From Streptomyces sp. NBC_01197 (GTDB taxonomy: Bacteria; Actinomycetota; Actinomycetes; Streptomycetales; Streptomycetaceae): DNA of 64,000 nt. The first letter of the stretch is position 1. Every line of letters starts with the position of its first letter. The notes under the pieces were generated by a model. The model had not been told where the DNA came from, did no database searches, and was given only the letters and a program-made list of their open reading frames with translations. Location of the stretch: contig NZ_CP108569.1 in the NCBI RefSeq assembly GCF_036010505.1, forward strand, positions 1,240,001 through 1,304,000, in the 5' to 3' direction. Made by a program: the position numbers and the translations under genes. Positions 23,776 through 32,579 of the stretch are shown in pieces.

Positions 23776-26160
23776 TCAGGTGGCCGTGATGTGCTCCGGC
23801 CTGATCGGTGTCCGGTTCAGTTCGAGTCCGGTCGCGTTGCGGATCGCCGAGAGGACGGCCGGTGTGGAGGACAGTGTCGGCGCCTCGCCGATACCGCGCA
23901 GACCGTACGGGGCGTGCTCGTCGGCCAGTTCGAGTACGTCGACCGGGATCGTCGGCGTGTCGAGGATCGTCGGGATCAGGTAGTCCGTGAAGGAGGGGTT
24001 GCGCACCTTCGCGGTCTTCGGGTCGACGATGATCTCCTCCATCACCGCGACGCCCAGGCCCTGGGTGGTTCCGCCCTGGATCTGGCCAACGACGGAGAGC
24101 GGGTTGAGCGCCTTGCCGACGTCCTGGGCCACCGCGAGTTCGATGACCTTGACCAGGCCGAGCTCGGTGTCCACCTCGACGACCGCGCGGTGCGCGGCGA
24201 ACGAGTACTGGACGTGGCCGTCGCCCTGGCCGGTCACCAGGTCGAAGGCGACCGTGGGGCGGTGGCGCCACTCCAGTTCCAGGTCCACCGCCTCGTCCTC
24301 CAGCACGTCGACCAGGTCCGCCAGGACCTCGCCGCCGTCGGTGACGACCTTGCCGCCCTCCAGGAGGAGTTCGGCCGTCGCCCAGGCCGGGTGGTACGTG
24401 CCGAGCTTGGCCCGGCCGATCTCCAGGACCTTCTCGCGGACGGCCTCCGCGGTGTTCTTCACCGCGCCGCCGGTCATGTACGTCTGCCGGGAGGCGGACG
24501 TCGAGCCGGCCGAGCCGACCTGGGTGTCGGCCGGGTGGATGGTCACCTGGTTGACGCCGAGTTCGGTGCGGACGATCTGTGCGTGGACCGTGACGCCGCC
24601 CTGGCCGACCTCGGCCATCGCGGTGTGCACGGTCGCGACGGGCTCGCCGTTGATGACCTCCATCCGCACCCGGGCGGTGGAGTAGTCGTCGAAGCCCTCG
24701 GAGAAGCCGACGTTCTTGAGGCCGACCGCGTAGCCGACACCGCGTACGACACCCTCGCCGTGCGTGGTGTTGGAGAGGCCGCCGGGCAGGGCGCGGACGT
24801 CCGCGTCCTCACCGGCCGAGAGCCACTGCTGCTCGGGCGGCAGCGGACGCGATTTGACCAGGCGCAGCAGCTCGGCGACGGGCGCCGGCGAGTCACAGAC
24901 CTGTCCTGTCGGCAGCTTCGTGCCCTGCGTCATGGCGTTGAGCTGGCGGAACTCCACCGGATCCATGTCCAGCTTCGCCGCGAGCTTGTCCATCTGCGCC
25001 TCGTACGCGAAGCACGCCTGGACCGCGCCGAAGCCGCGCATGGCGCCGCAGGGCGGGTTGTTGGTGTAGAGCGCGAGGGCCTCGATGTCGACGTCCTCGA
25101 TGACGTACGGGCCCACGGCGAGCGAGGAGGCGTTGCCGACGACGGCCGGGGAAGCGGACGCGTAGGCGCCGCCGTCCAGCACGATCCGGCACTTCATGTG
25201 GGTGAGCTTGCCGTCCTTGGTGGCCCCGTGCTCGTAGTGGAGCTTCGCCGGGTGGCGGTGGACGTGGCCGAAGAAGGACTCGAACCGGTTGTAGACGATC
25301 TTGACCGGCTTGCCGGTGCGGAGCGCCAGCAGACAGGCGTGGATCTGCATCGACAGGTCCTCGCGGCCGCCGAACGCGCCGCCGACGCCGGAGAGCGTCA
25401 TCCGGACCTTGTCCTCGGGCAGACCGAGGACCGGCGCGATCTGCCGGAGGTCGGAGTGCAGCCACTGGGTGGCGACGTACAGGTCGACACCGCCGTCCTC
25501 CGAGGGCACCGCGAGACCGGACTCCGGGCCGAGGAACGCCTGGTCCTGCATACCGAAGACGTAGTCGCCCGTGACGATGACGGCGGCGCGCTTCGCGGCC
25601 TCGTCGGCGTCACCGCGGATGATCGGCTGGCGGTGGACGATGTTCGGGTGCGGGACATGGCCGATGTGGTGGTCGTCGCGGCCCTCGTGGACGAGCAGCG
25701 CGTCCGGCGCGATCGCCGACGCCTCGTCGGTGATGACGGGCAGCTCGACGTAATCGATCTTGATCTTGGCCGCGGCCCGGCGGGCCGTCTCCGGGTGGTC
25801 GGCGGCTACGAGCGCCACCGGCTCACCGTGGTGGCGGACCTTTCCGTGGGCGAGAACCGGGGTGTCCTGGATCTCCAGGCCGTAGTTCTTCATCTCGGTG
25901 GGCAGGTCGTCGTAGGTGAGCACGGAGTAGACGCCGGACGTCGCGAGCGCCTCGGAGATGTCGATCGACCTGATCTCGGCGTGCGCGGTGGTGGAGCGGA
26001 GGGTGAAGCCCCAGAGCATGTCCTCGTGCCACATGTCGGACGAGTACGCGAACTCGCCGGTGACCTTGAGGGTGCCGTCGGGGCGGAGCGTGGACTCGCC
26101 GATGCCGCCCTTGGTCTTCGAGCCCTGCTTGATGTTGGTGGGTGAACCAGTGACGCCCAT
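23776..26160 (-). CDS. Xanthine dehydrogenase, molybdenum-binding subunit
   Basis: 794-residue large subunit that binds the molybdopterin cofactor and oxidises hypoxanthine/xanthine to urate. Family motifs: GVGGAFGGRED (Moco domain, near 250), NPPCGAMRGFGAVQACFAYE, AEVGQGGVTVHAQI, and the C-terminal YGLRGIGEAPTLSSTPAVLSAI containing the catalytic Glu of the GIGE motif. Length matches the separate large subunit of three-subunit enzymes. It lies 2 bp after the [2Fe-2S] subunit gene. Specificity for xanthine rather than another N-heterocycle or aldehyde is inferred from the PucR, XdhC and NCS2 neighbours. Confidence 0.93.
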   Translation of the reverse strand: MGVTGSPTNIKQGSKTKGGIGESTLRPDGTLKVTGEFAYSSDMWHEDMLWGFTLRSTTAHAEIRSIDISEALATSGVYSVLTYDDLPTEMKNYGLEIQDTPVLAHGKVRHHGEPVALVAADHPETARRAAAKIKIDYVELPVITDEASAIAPDALLVHEGRDDHHIGHVPHPNIVHRQPIIRGDADEAAKRAAVIVTGDYVFGMQDQAFLGPESGLAVPSEDGGVDLYVATQWLHSDLRQIAPVLGLPEDKVRMTLSGVGGAFGGREDLSMQIHACLLALRTGKPVKIVYNRFESFFGHVHRHPAKLHYEHGATKDGKLTHMKCRIVLDGGAYASASPAVVGNASSLAVGPYVIEDVDIEALALYTNNPPCGAMRGFGAVQACFAYEAQMDKLAAKLDMDPVEFRQLNAMTQGTKLPTGQVCDSPAPVAELLRLVKSRPLPPEQQWLSAGEDADVRALPGGLSNTTHGEGVVRGVGYAVGLKNVGFSEGFDDYSTARVRMEVINGEPVATVHTAMAEVGQGGVTVHAQIVRTELGVNQVTIHPADTQVGSAGSTSASRQTYMTGGAVKNTAEAVREKVLEIGRAKLGTYHPAWATAELLLEGGKVVTDGGEVLADLVDVLEDEAVDLELEWRHRPTVAFDLVTGQGDGHVQYSFAAHRAVVEVDTELGLVKVIELAVAQDVGKALNPLSVVGQIQGGTTQGLGVAVMEEIIVDPKTAKVRNPSFTDYLIPTILDTPTIPVDVLELADEHAPYGLRGIGEAPTLSSTPAVLSAIRNATGLELNRTPIRPEHITAT

Positions 26161-26162
26161 GA

Positions 26163-26756
26163 TCAGACCGTCTCTTCCTGGCGAGCGGCCGCGAGACGGA
26201 CCGCGTCGAGGATCTTCTCGTAACCGGTGCAGCGGCAGAGGTTGCCGGAGAGCGCCTCACGGATGTCCGCGTCGGACGGCGAGTCGTTCTGCTCGAGCAG
26301 CTCGTCGGCGGCGACCAGCAGACCCGGGGTGCAGAAACCGCACTGCACGGCGCCGGCGTCGATGAACGCCTGCTGGATCGGGGAGAGGTCACCGGCCTCG
26401 CCGGTACGGCCGTCGGTCGGCTTGGACTGCCAGCGCTTGGCGGCGTCCAGGCTGGTGCCGCAGTCGGACGAGGCGCAGCCGGTGCCGGGGTGGGCGCCGT
26501 CGCGGTGCTTGGAGTAGTCCGCCAGGCCCTCGACCGTGACGACCTCGCGGCCCTCGGCCTGCCCGGCGGCGACCAGACAGGAGCAGACCGGGACGCCGTC
26601 GAGGCGCACCGTGCAGGAGCCGCATTCGCCCTGCTCACAGGCGTTCTTGGAACCGGGCAGGCCCATGCGCTCGCGGAGCACGTAGAGCAGGCTCTCGCCC
26701 TCCCAGACGTCGTCGGCCTCCTGCGGACGGCCGTTGACCGTGAAGTTCACGCGCAT
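26163..26756 (-). CDS. Xanthine dehydrogenase, [2Fe-2S] subunit with an unusual inter-cluster insert
   Basis: 197-residue electron-transfer subunit. The plant-ferredoxin-like cluster is held by Cys40, Cys45, Cys48 and Cys60 (CEQGECGSC...C); the second cluster by Cys139, Cys142, Cys174 and Cys176 (QCGFC...NLCRC). Between them, residues ~81-122 form a hydrophilic insert containing two more cysteines (Cys94, Cys99: TGCASSDCG) that ordinary XDH small subunits of about 160 residues lack. The ATG overlaps the stop of the FAD subunit (TAATG), so translation is coupled. Confidence 0.94.
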   Translation of the reverse strand: MRVNFTVNGRPQEADDVWEGESLLYVLRERMGLPGSKNACEQGECGSCTVRLDGVPVCSCLVAAGQAEGREVVTVEGLADYSKHRDGAHPGTGCASSDCGTSLDAAKRWQSKPTDGRTGEAGDLSPIQQAFIDAGAVQCGFCTPGLLVAADELLEQNDSPSDADIREALSGNLCRCTGYEKILDAVRLAAARQEETV

Positions 26757-27646
26757 TATGCGACTCCCTCTGTGCTGCGGCCGTTGCCGCGGTACGACTC
26801 CCAGGTCCAGCCGAGCGTGCGGCGGGCCATGATGCCGACGGCGTGACGGCGGTAGCTGGCCGTGCCGCGGACATCGTCGATCGGGTTCGCCGCGCCGGAG
26901 ACCAGCTCGGCGAACTGCTTGGCGATCGACGGGGTGATGATCTTTCCGCTCTCCCAGAAGCCGCCCTCTTCGAGCGCCGCGTTCAGGAAGTCCTCGGCGG
27001 CCTTCGCCCGGATCGGGGTCGGGGCGGCCGAGCCGATGCCGGTGCGGACCGTGCGGGTCTCGGGGTGCAGCGCGATTCCGAAGGCGCACACCGCGATGAC
27101 CATCGCGTTGCGGGTGCCGACCTTGGAATACTGCTGCGGGCCGTCGGCCTTCTTGATGTGGACCGACTTGATGAGCTCGTCGGGTGCGAGCGCGTTGCGC
27201 TTCACCCCGGTGTAGAAGTCGTCGATGGGGATCAGCCGGGACCCGCGCACCGACTCGGCCTCGACCTGGCAGTCCGCGGAGAGCAGCGCCGGGTGGGCGT
27301 CACCGGCGGGCGACGCGGTGCCGAGGTTGCCGCCGACACCGCCGCGGTTGCGGATCTGCGGGGAGGCCACGGTGTGCGAAGCGAGCGCGAGACCGGGCAG
27401 CTCCGTGCGCAGGTGCTGCATGATCTTGGCGTACGGGACGGACGCGCCCAGCTGGACGGTCTCCTCGCCGACATGCCACTCGCTGAGGAGGCCGATGCGG
27501 TTCAGATCCAGGAGGTACTGGGGCCGGCGGTGGTCGAAGTTGATCTCCACCATGATGTCGGTGCCACCGGCGATCGGCACAGCCGTGGGGTGCTCGGCCT
27601 TGGCGGCGAGCGCCTCCTCCCAGCTGGCGGGGCGAAGGAAGTCCAT
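26756..27646 (-). CDS. Xanthine dehydrogenase, FAD-binding subunit
   Basis: 296-residue medium subunit that passes electrons from the iron-sulfur clusters to FAD and NAD+. FAD contacts are recognisable: VPIAGGTDIMVEINF (23-37) and TVASPQIRNRGGVGGNLGTASPAGD (near 93-117). It is first in the xdh operon (FAD, FeS, Mo order), 286 bp from the divergent PucR regulator start, and its stop overlaps the next start. Confidence 0.94.
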   Translation of the reverse strand: MDFLRPASWEEALAAKAEHPTAVPIAGGTDIMVEINFDHRRPQYLLDLNRIGLLSEWHVGEETVQLGASVPYAKIMQHLRTELPGLALASHTVASPQIRNRGGVGGNLGTASPAGDAHPALLSADCQVEAESVRGSRLIPIDDFYTGVKRNALAPDELIKSVHIKKADGPQQYSKVGTRNAMVIAVCAFGIALHPETRTVRTGIGSAAPTPIRAKAAEDFLNAALEEGGFWESGKIITPSIAKQFAELVSGAANPIDDVRGTASYRRHAVGIMARRTLGWTWESYRGNGRSTEGVA

Positions 27647-27932
27647 GTAGCGGCTCTCTTCTTCTCATTCAGGGTTGTTCGCTGGGGCCCGGGACGGCCG
27701 GCCCTCGACTGGATGTTCATCTGCTGTTAACGCTTGACGGCACAAGTACACAAGCCGGGCCGCGCGGGGTGCAGTCACCGAAACCATGAAGGAGTTGGCT
27801 GGTGTGCTTGGTCGTCTTGTATGTTCGAACGAAAGACGGGGTTCAGTTACCTCTTGGCTTTCCTCTGGAAACGACAGGCTCCGCCGACCGGCTGCACCGG
27901 GACGGCGGACGATACGGATCGGCGGCGACGAG

Positions 27933-29636
27933 ATGCGGCTGCGCGCACTGCTGGACACGGACGCGCTGGGCCTGCGGCTGCTCGGCGGTGAGGACGAGCT
28001 GGACCGCACGGTCCGCGGCGTGATGACCACGGATCTGCGCGATCCGAGCCGGTACCTCACCGGGGGTGAGCTGGTCCTGACGGGGCTCGCCTGGCGGCGC
28101 TCGGCCGAGGACTCCGAGCCGTTCGTACGGATCCTCGCGAGCGCCGGGGTCGTGGGGCTCGCGGCGGGCGAGGCGGAGCTGGGGGACGTCCCCGACGACC
28201 TGGTCGAGGCCTGTGTGCGTCACCGGCTGCCGATCTTCGCGGTGGAGGAGTCGGTCGCCTTCGCCGTCATCACCGAGTACGTGGTGCGGCAGGTCTCGGG
28301 CGAGCGGGCCGGGGACCTCGCCGCCGTCGTGGACCGGCACCGCAGGCTGATGACGTCCGGCCCGGCGGGCGGCGGCCCCGACGTGGTGCTCGACCTGCTG
28401 ACCACCGACCTGGACCTGCACGCGTGGGTGCTCTCCCCCACCGGCCGGCAGATCGCCGGGGCGGGCGACCCGCTGCCGGAAGGGACCGGCGCCGTACTGG
28501 CGGCCGAGCACCTGGCCGCGACCCGGACCGGGCGCCGGGGGCCGCACCGGGTCACGGTGCACTCCACCTCGTACTCGCTGTTCCCGGTGCGGGGCGGCGG
28601 GCGCGGCGCGGCCGCCGGCCTCCGCGACGTCCGCGAGACCGTGCTCTCCGACTGGCTGCTCGCCGTGGAGGCGGACGCGGGCGACTGGCCGGCCGCCCGG
28701 CTGGATCTGCTCCAGGGTGTGACCCAGCTGATCGCCGTCGAGCGCGACCGGCGCGACGCGGCCCGTACCGTACGGCGCAGACTCGCGCAGGAGGTTCTCG
28801 AACTGGTCCAGACGGGGGCGCCGCCCGCCGAGATCGCCGCCAGGCTGCGGGTGGCCGCGCCGGTGCTGATGCCGGGGATCGGGACGGCTCCGCGCTGGCA
28901 GGTGGTCGTCGCCCGGGTCGACTGGGACCAGCAGGAAGGACCGGTGATCGACGCGGGCCCGGTGGCCCAGTCGCTGCTTGAGGAGATCCTGGTCGAGCAG
29001 GCGCTGCCGGGCGGCTCCGGCCCTGGTTCGTCCGACCGGATCGCGGTGGCCCACACGGGTGACGAGGCCATCGCGCTCGTGCCCCTTCCGCCGCTCGCAC
29101 CGGACGCCGGAGACGACGGCGCGGACCAGGGCTCGGGCACCGGGCTGCACGCGGACGAGCTGCTCACCTCCGTACGCGAACCGCTCACGGCCGGGCTCGC
29201 CGACGACGGGCGGCTGACGCTCGGGGTCTCCGCCTCCGTGCACTCGGCCGAGGGGTTGCGCGGCGCCCTGGAAGAGGCCAGGCACGCCCGGCGGGTGGCC
29301 GCGGCCCGGCCGGGCCGGGTCTGCGCGGCGGGCCACCATGAACTCGCCTCGCACGTACTGCTGCTGCCGTTCGTGCCCGACGACGTACGGCGGGCGTTCA
29401 CCGCCCGGCTGCTCGACCCGCTGCGGGACTACGACAGGCGGCACCGGGCGGAGCTGATCCCGACCCTGGAGGCCTTCCTGGACTGCGACGGTTCATGGAC
29501 CCGCTGCGCGACCCGGCTGCATCTGCACGTCAACACGCTGCGCTACCGCGTCGGCCGGATCGAGCAGTTGACGGGGCGTGACCTCTCGCGCCTGGAGGAC
29601 AAGCTCGATTTCTTCCTGGCCCTGCGGATGAGCTGA
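27933..29636 (+). CDS. pucR: PucR-family purine catabolism regulator
   Basis: 567-residue regulator with an N-terminal PucR domain (MRLRALLDTDALGLRLLGGEDELDRTVRG..., about 1-125), a central GGDEF-like/CdaR region and a C-terminal PucR helix-turn-helix (DGSWTRCATRLHLHVNTLRYRVGRIEQLTG, near 525-555). Divergent transcription from the xdh operon indicates control of that operon in response to a purine metabolite. The ATG at 27933 is chosen because it starts exactly at the domain; upstream codons in frame are not domain-like, although the ribosome-binding site is weak. Confidence 0.92.
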   Translation: MRLRALLDTDALGLRLLGGEDELDRTVRGVMTTDLRDPSRYLTGGELVLTGLAWRRSAEDSEPFVRILASAGVVGLAAGEAELGDVPDDLVEACVRHRLPIFAVEESVAFAVITEYVVRQVSGERAGDLAAVVDRHRRLMTSGPAGGGPDVVLDLLTTDLDLHAWVLSPTGRQIAGAGDPLPEGTGAVLAAEHLAATRTGRRGPHRVTVHSTSYSLFPVRGGGRGAAAGLRDVRETVLSDWLLAVEADAGDWPAARLDLLQGVTQLIAVERDRRDAARTVRRRLAQEVLELVQTGAPPAEIAARLRVAAPVLMPGIGTAPRWQVVVARVDWDQQEGPVIDAGPVAQSLLEEILVEQALPGGSGPGSSDRIAVAHTGDEAIALVPLPPLAPDAGDDGADQGSGTGLHADELLTSVREPLTAGLADDGRLTLGVSASVHSAEGLRGALEEARHARRVAAARPGRVCAAGHHELASHVLLLPFVPDDVRRAFTARLLDPLRDYDRRHRAELIPTLEAFLDCDGSWTRCATRLHLHVNTLRYRVGRIEQLTGRDLSRLEDKLDFFLALRMS

Positions 29637-29676
29637 CGCGCGGCGCCCCGCGGGGGCCCGCATGGAGCCGCACATT

Positions 29677-29690
29677 GTGAATTGATTCAC
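29677..29690. promoter_or_regulatory. Perfect 14-bp palindrome, possible operator
   Basis: GTGAATTGATTCAC (arms GTGAAT/ATTCAC, centre TG) lies in a locally AT-rich spot between the pucR stop and the TPR-like gene, 84 bp before that gene's start. The regulator is unknown. It could also be chance. Confidence 0.35.
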
Positions 29691-29773
29691 CCGACCCCCT
29701 TGGCCCGGCGTGCCAATCCGTGCTGAGATGCGCCCAGACTCAACAGCTCAATGGTGCGCTCGGGGAGGGCAAT

Positions 29774-30559
29774 GTGGCCTATACCGCCATGTCTGGTTAC
29801 GGAACGACAGCTGATGACGATCCTCCACTCCAGACCGCGGTATGGCGGCTGCGCTCACGCGGCTGCTGGGCGGACGCGGCCGCCCTGCTGGAACCGCACG
29901 CGAAGCACGACGCCGACGCGGCCCTGCACCGGGCCGCGCTGCTGATCGAGCGTTGTCTCTACACGGAGCAGGGCTGGACGGACGCGGAGGACGCCCTGCG
30001 GACGGCCGAGGCGCTCGCCCGCAGCGACGAGGCACGCGGTGCCGCGGCCTGTGAACGCGGCCAGCTCGGTTACGCGTCAACGCTGTTGGGCGTACGGGAC
30101 CGGGCCGACGAGGCACGGGCCGCGATGGGCCGGGCGGCCGCTCTGATCGCGCCGGGCTCGCCGGGCCGGCCGCTCCTGGACTTCCGCCGCGGGCTGATCG
30201 CCCAGAACCTCGCCGACTCGGCCCAGTCGGCGCGCGCCGCCTACCGCCGGGCCCACGCGGGCGCCACAGCACACGGCCAGACGCTGCTGCTCTCCTTCAC
30301 CTGGCGCCATCTGGCTTCGCTGGCCCTGCGGGAGGGCGAACTCGCCGAGGCCAGGCACGGCTTCGCCGAGTCCCTGCGGATACGGGAGGAGCTGGGCTAC
30401 CTGGTGGGTACCGCCCCGGCACTCGCCGCGCTCGCCGACGCGGAGCCGGAACCGGAGGCGACCCGACTGCGGGCCGAGGCGGCCCGGCTGTTCCGGCTGC
30501 TCGACGGCGTACCGACCTGGCTGGCCGCGCAGCTCACACCACCTGCAGCGGCGGTGTGA
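29774..30559 (+). CDS. TPR-like helical repeat protein, unknown function
   Basis: 261 residues of almost continuous amphipathic helix with Ala-rich TPR-like pairs (ADAAALLEPHAKHDADAALHRAALLIERCL, ...GELAEARHGFAESLRIREELGYL). Such proteins usually scaffold protein contacts; no partner is evident. The start is uncertain: GTG at 29774 has GGAGGG four bases upstream, whereas ATG at 29789 has none. Cytoplasmic; no signal peptide. Confidence 0.7.
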   Translation: MAYTAMSGYGTTADDDPPLQTAVWRLRSRGCWADAAALLEPHAKHDADAALHRAALLIERCLYTEQGWTDAEDALRTAEALARSDEARGAAACERGQLGYASTLLGVRDRADEARAAMGRAAALIAPGSPGRPLLDFRRGLIAQNLADSAQSARAAYRRAHAGATAHGQTLLLSFTWRHLASLALREGELAEARHGFAESLRIREELGYLVGTAPALAALADAEPEPEATRLRAEAARLFRLLDGVPTWLAAQLTPPAAAV

Positions 30560-30575
30560 GCGCAGCTGGGATGCG

Positions 30576-30591
30576 GGCGGGTCGGCCCGCC
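30576..30591. terminator. GC hairpin between convergent genes
   Basis: Arms GGCGGG (30576-30581) and CCCGCC (30586-30591) with loop TCGG, a very stable tetraloop-type hairpin between the ends of the TPR-like gene and the GntR gene; a likely bidirectional terminator. Confidence 0.55.
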
Positions 30592-30611
30592 GGTTCAGCG
30601 GGTACTCCGGT

Positions 30612-31445
30612 TCAGCCGGGCGCCCCGGTGAAGTGCTCCCGTACAAGTGACTGGACGACCGCGAGGTCGCGGGCGATCAGGGCGTCCAGCAGGGCGGTGT
30701 GCTCCGACGCGTCGGCGAGGAGATCGGCGCGCCGGGTGACGGGTGCGCTCACCAGCGGCCACTGGGCCTTGCGGTGCAGCTCGTCGGCCACGGCGACCAG
30801 TTGCTGGTTCCCCGAGAGCCCGAGGACGGCACCGTGGAAGGCGCGGTCGGACTCGGCGTAGCGGGCGCGGTCGCCGACAGCGGCGGCGGAGACCGTGGCC
30901 TCGGCGAGCGGCCGCAGCCCGGCCCAGTGGTCCGCCGGGACGGCATGCGCGAGTCGAAGCATCACCGGGACCTCGATCAGGGCCCGCACCTCGGCCAGCT
31001 CGGCGAGTTCCCGGGCGCTCCGCTCGGCGACCCGGAAGCCCCGGTTCGGCACGACCTCGACGGCGCCCTCGACGGCGAGTTGCTGCATGGCTTCCCGTAC
31101 CGGGGTGGCGGAGACACCGAAGCGCTCGCCGAGCGCCGGACCGGAGTAGACCTCGCCGGGGACCAGCTCGCCGTCCACCAGGGCGGTGCGCAGCGCGTCC
31201 AGGATCTGGCCGCGCACCGAGTGGCGCCGCACCTGCTTCGCTCCGGGGGACGCGGCTGCGTACGGCCCGGCGGGCACCGGCCGTACGGCGGCCGCGGCCG
31301 GCTCACAGCGGATGTGTTCACCGCGGGCCGGTCCGGCGGCTTCCCGCCGCTCGGGGCTGCGCGCGGGATCGGGGATCCGGGCCGGGCCGGACGGGTGCGC
31401 GGGCGCATACGGCTGTACCGCATCGCGTGCTCTGCCCTGTTCCAC
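30612..31445 (-). CDS. GntR-family regulator with FCD domain
   Basis: 277-residue regulator. The winged helix is VRGQILDALRTALVDGELVPGEVYSGPALGERFGVSATPVREAMQQLAVEGAVEVVPNRGFRVAE (about 80-145), followed by an all-helical FCD ligand domain with metal-site residues in ESDRAFHGAVLGLSGN and HTALLDALIARD. The GTG at 31445 has GGAGGAGG upstream. The first ~75 residues are Pro/Ala/Arg-rich and unstructured. Divergent from the FhuF-like gene with the iron box between them. FCD members usually sense organic acids; the target is unknown. Confidence 0.88.
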   Translation of the reverse strand: MEQGRARDAVQPYAPAHPSGPARIPDPARSPERREAAGPARGEHIRCEPAAAAVRPVPAGPYAAASPGAKQVRRHSVRGQILDALRTALVDGELVPGEVYSGPALGERFGVSATPVREAMQQLAVEGAVEVVPNRGFRVAERSARELAELAEVRALIEVPVMLRLAHAVPADHWAGLRPLAEATVSAAAVGDRARYAESDRAFHGAVLGLSGNQQLVAVADELHRKAQWPLVSAPVTRRADLLADASEHTALLDALIARDLAVVQSLVREHFTGAPG

Positions 31446-31517
31446 CTGGTCCTCCTCCGGCGTCCTGTTCAGCACGATAGGCGGACGGGGCCTCAGTTCA
31501 AACATGGACCAGATCGG

Positions 31518-31536
31518 ATAAGGTAAGGCTTACCTG
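31518..31536 (+). promoter_or_regulatory. Iron box (IdeR/DmdR1-type operator)
   Basis: The 19-bp site beginning ATAAGGTAAGGC has perfect arms AGGTAA/TTACCT around GGC, closely matching the actinobacterial iron-box consensus TTAGGTTAGGCTAACCTAA. It ends 28 bp before the FhuF-like start, so iron-loaded DmdR1/IdeR should repress that gene. It is also 73 bp from the divergent GntR start and could affect it. Confidence 0.85.
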
Positions 31537-31564
31537 CCAACGATCGCGATTCGGTGGTCCCTGC

Positions 31565-32413
31565 ATGACCGTCTCCACCTTGCTGCGCTCCCCCGTCGCC
31601 GCTTCCTACGAGCGACTGGCCGGGGTGTTCCCCGGCCTGTCCGTCACCGAGCCCCCGGACGGACGTCTGCCGTCCGGCGGGGGCTGGGTGACCGCCACCG
31701 GCCTCGCGGCGGGCGGCAGGGCGCTCGACACGTTCCTCGCCTGGGACAGCGCGCAGGTGGAGCGCGACTACGGGCAGCGGGCCCGGCCGGACGTCATCGC
31801 CGGCTTCGGCTTCCACCGGTACGCCTGGCCCGCCTGTCTGCTGATCACGGTCCCGTGGTTCCTGCACCGCAGGGTGCCGAGGCTCCCGGTCGGCGCCGTC
31901 TCCTTCCAGCGCACGCTGGGCCGGATGGCCGTACGGACCGGCGCGTTCGCCTGTCTGCCGGACGACCCGGCCGCCGGGGCGCCCGGCGCATACGTGGTCG
32001 CGGACGAGGACGCGCTGCGCGCCGAGGTGCGGGCGGCCGTCACCGAGCATCTGGAACCAGTGCTCGACGGCTTCGGCCCGCGGATGCGCCGCGGCCGGCG
32101 GGCGCTGTGGGGGATGGCGACCGACGAGATCGTCGAGGGGCTCTGGTACGTCGCCCATCTGCTCGGCGAGGAGCCGCGCGGGGTGGCGGAGCTTGAGCTG
32201 CTGCTGCCGGGCGCGACCGCCCCGTACGTCGGCACGGCGGGCTTCCGGGAGCTGACCGGTCCGCAGGGCCGGCCGCTGCCGACCCGCGACCGCGCGAGCT
32301 GCTGCCTCTTCTACACCGTGCGCCCCGGGGACACCTGCGTTACCTGCCCGCGCACCTGCGACGCCGACCGAGTGGCCAGGCTCAGCGCCGACACCCCTCC
32401 TTCGGCTGACTGA
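31565..32413 (+). CDS. FhuF-like [2Fe-2S] ferric-siderophore reductase
   Basis: 282-residue cytoplasmic protein expected to release iron from imported siderophores by reduction. The C-terminal cluster-binding motif is RASCCLFYTV...DTCVTCPRTC with Cys246-Cys247, Cys258 and Cys261, the CC-x10-C-x2-C pattern of FhuF, plus an extra Cys265. The N-terminal part matches the family loosely (FGFHRYAWPACLLITVPWFL). The iron box directly upstream supports expression under iron limitation. No siderophore transport genes are adjacent. Confidence 0.88.
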   Translation: MTVSTLLRSPVAASYERLAGVFPGLSVTEPPDGRLPSGGGWVTATGLAAGGRALDTFLAWDSAQVERDYGQRARPDVIAGFGFHRYAWPACLLITVPWFLHRRVPRLPVGAVSFQRTLGRMAVRTGAFACLPDDPAAGAPGAYVVADEDALRAEVRAAVTEHLEPVLDGFGPRMRRGRRALWGMATDEIVEGLWYVAHLLGEEPRGVAELELLLPGATAPYVGTAGFRELTGPQGRPLPTRDRASCCLFYTVRPGDTCVTCPRTCDADRVARLSADTPPSAD

Positions 32414-32579
32414 ATTCGAACCCAACACGGTCAACACGCAAGGCAGTTCGATCAGATCGCCCCTATCCGGTGCTCCGTGCACTTCGTTGGCGTGCTCTTG
32501 TCCCGAAACGCTCTGAGGGCCCCGGGATCTGAGCCAATATTGCGGCCGCAATGCACTGACGCGATGCAAGGGACACCGC

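Noticed and set aside
23791..26145. 784-codon plus-strand open frame opposite the xanthine dehydrogenase large subunit
   Set aside because: Composition is that of an antisense shadow; no signal, domain or RBS.
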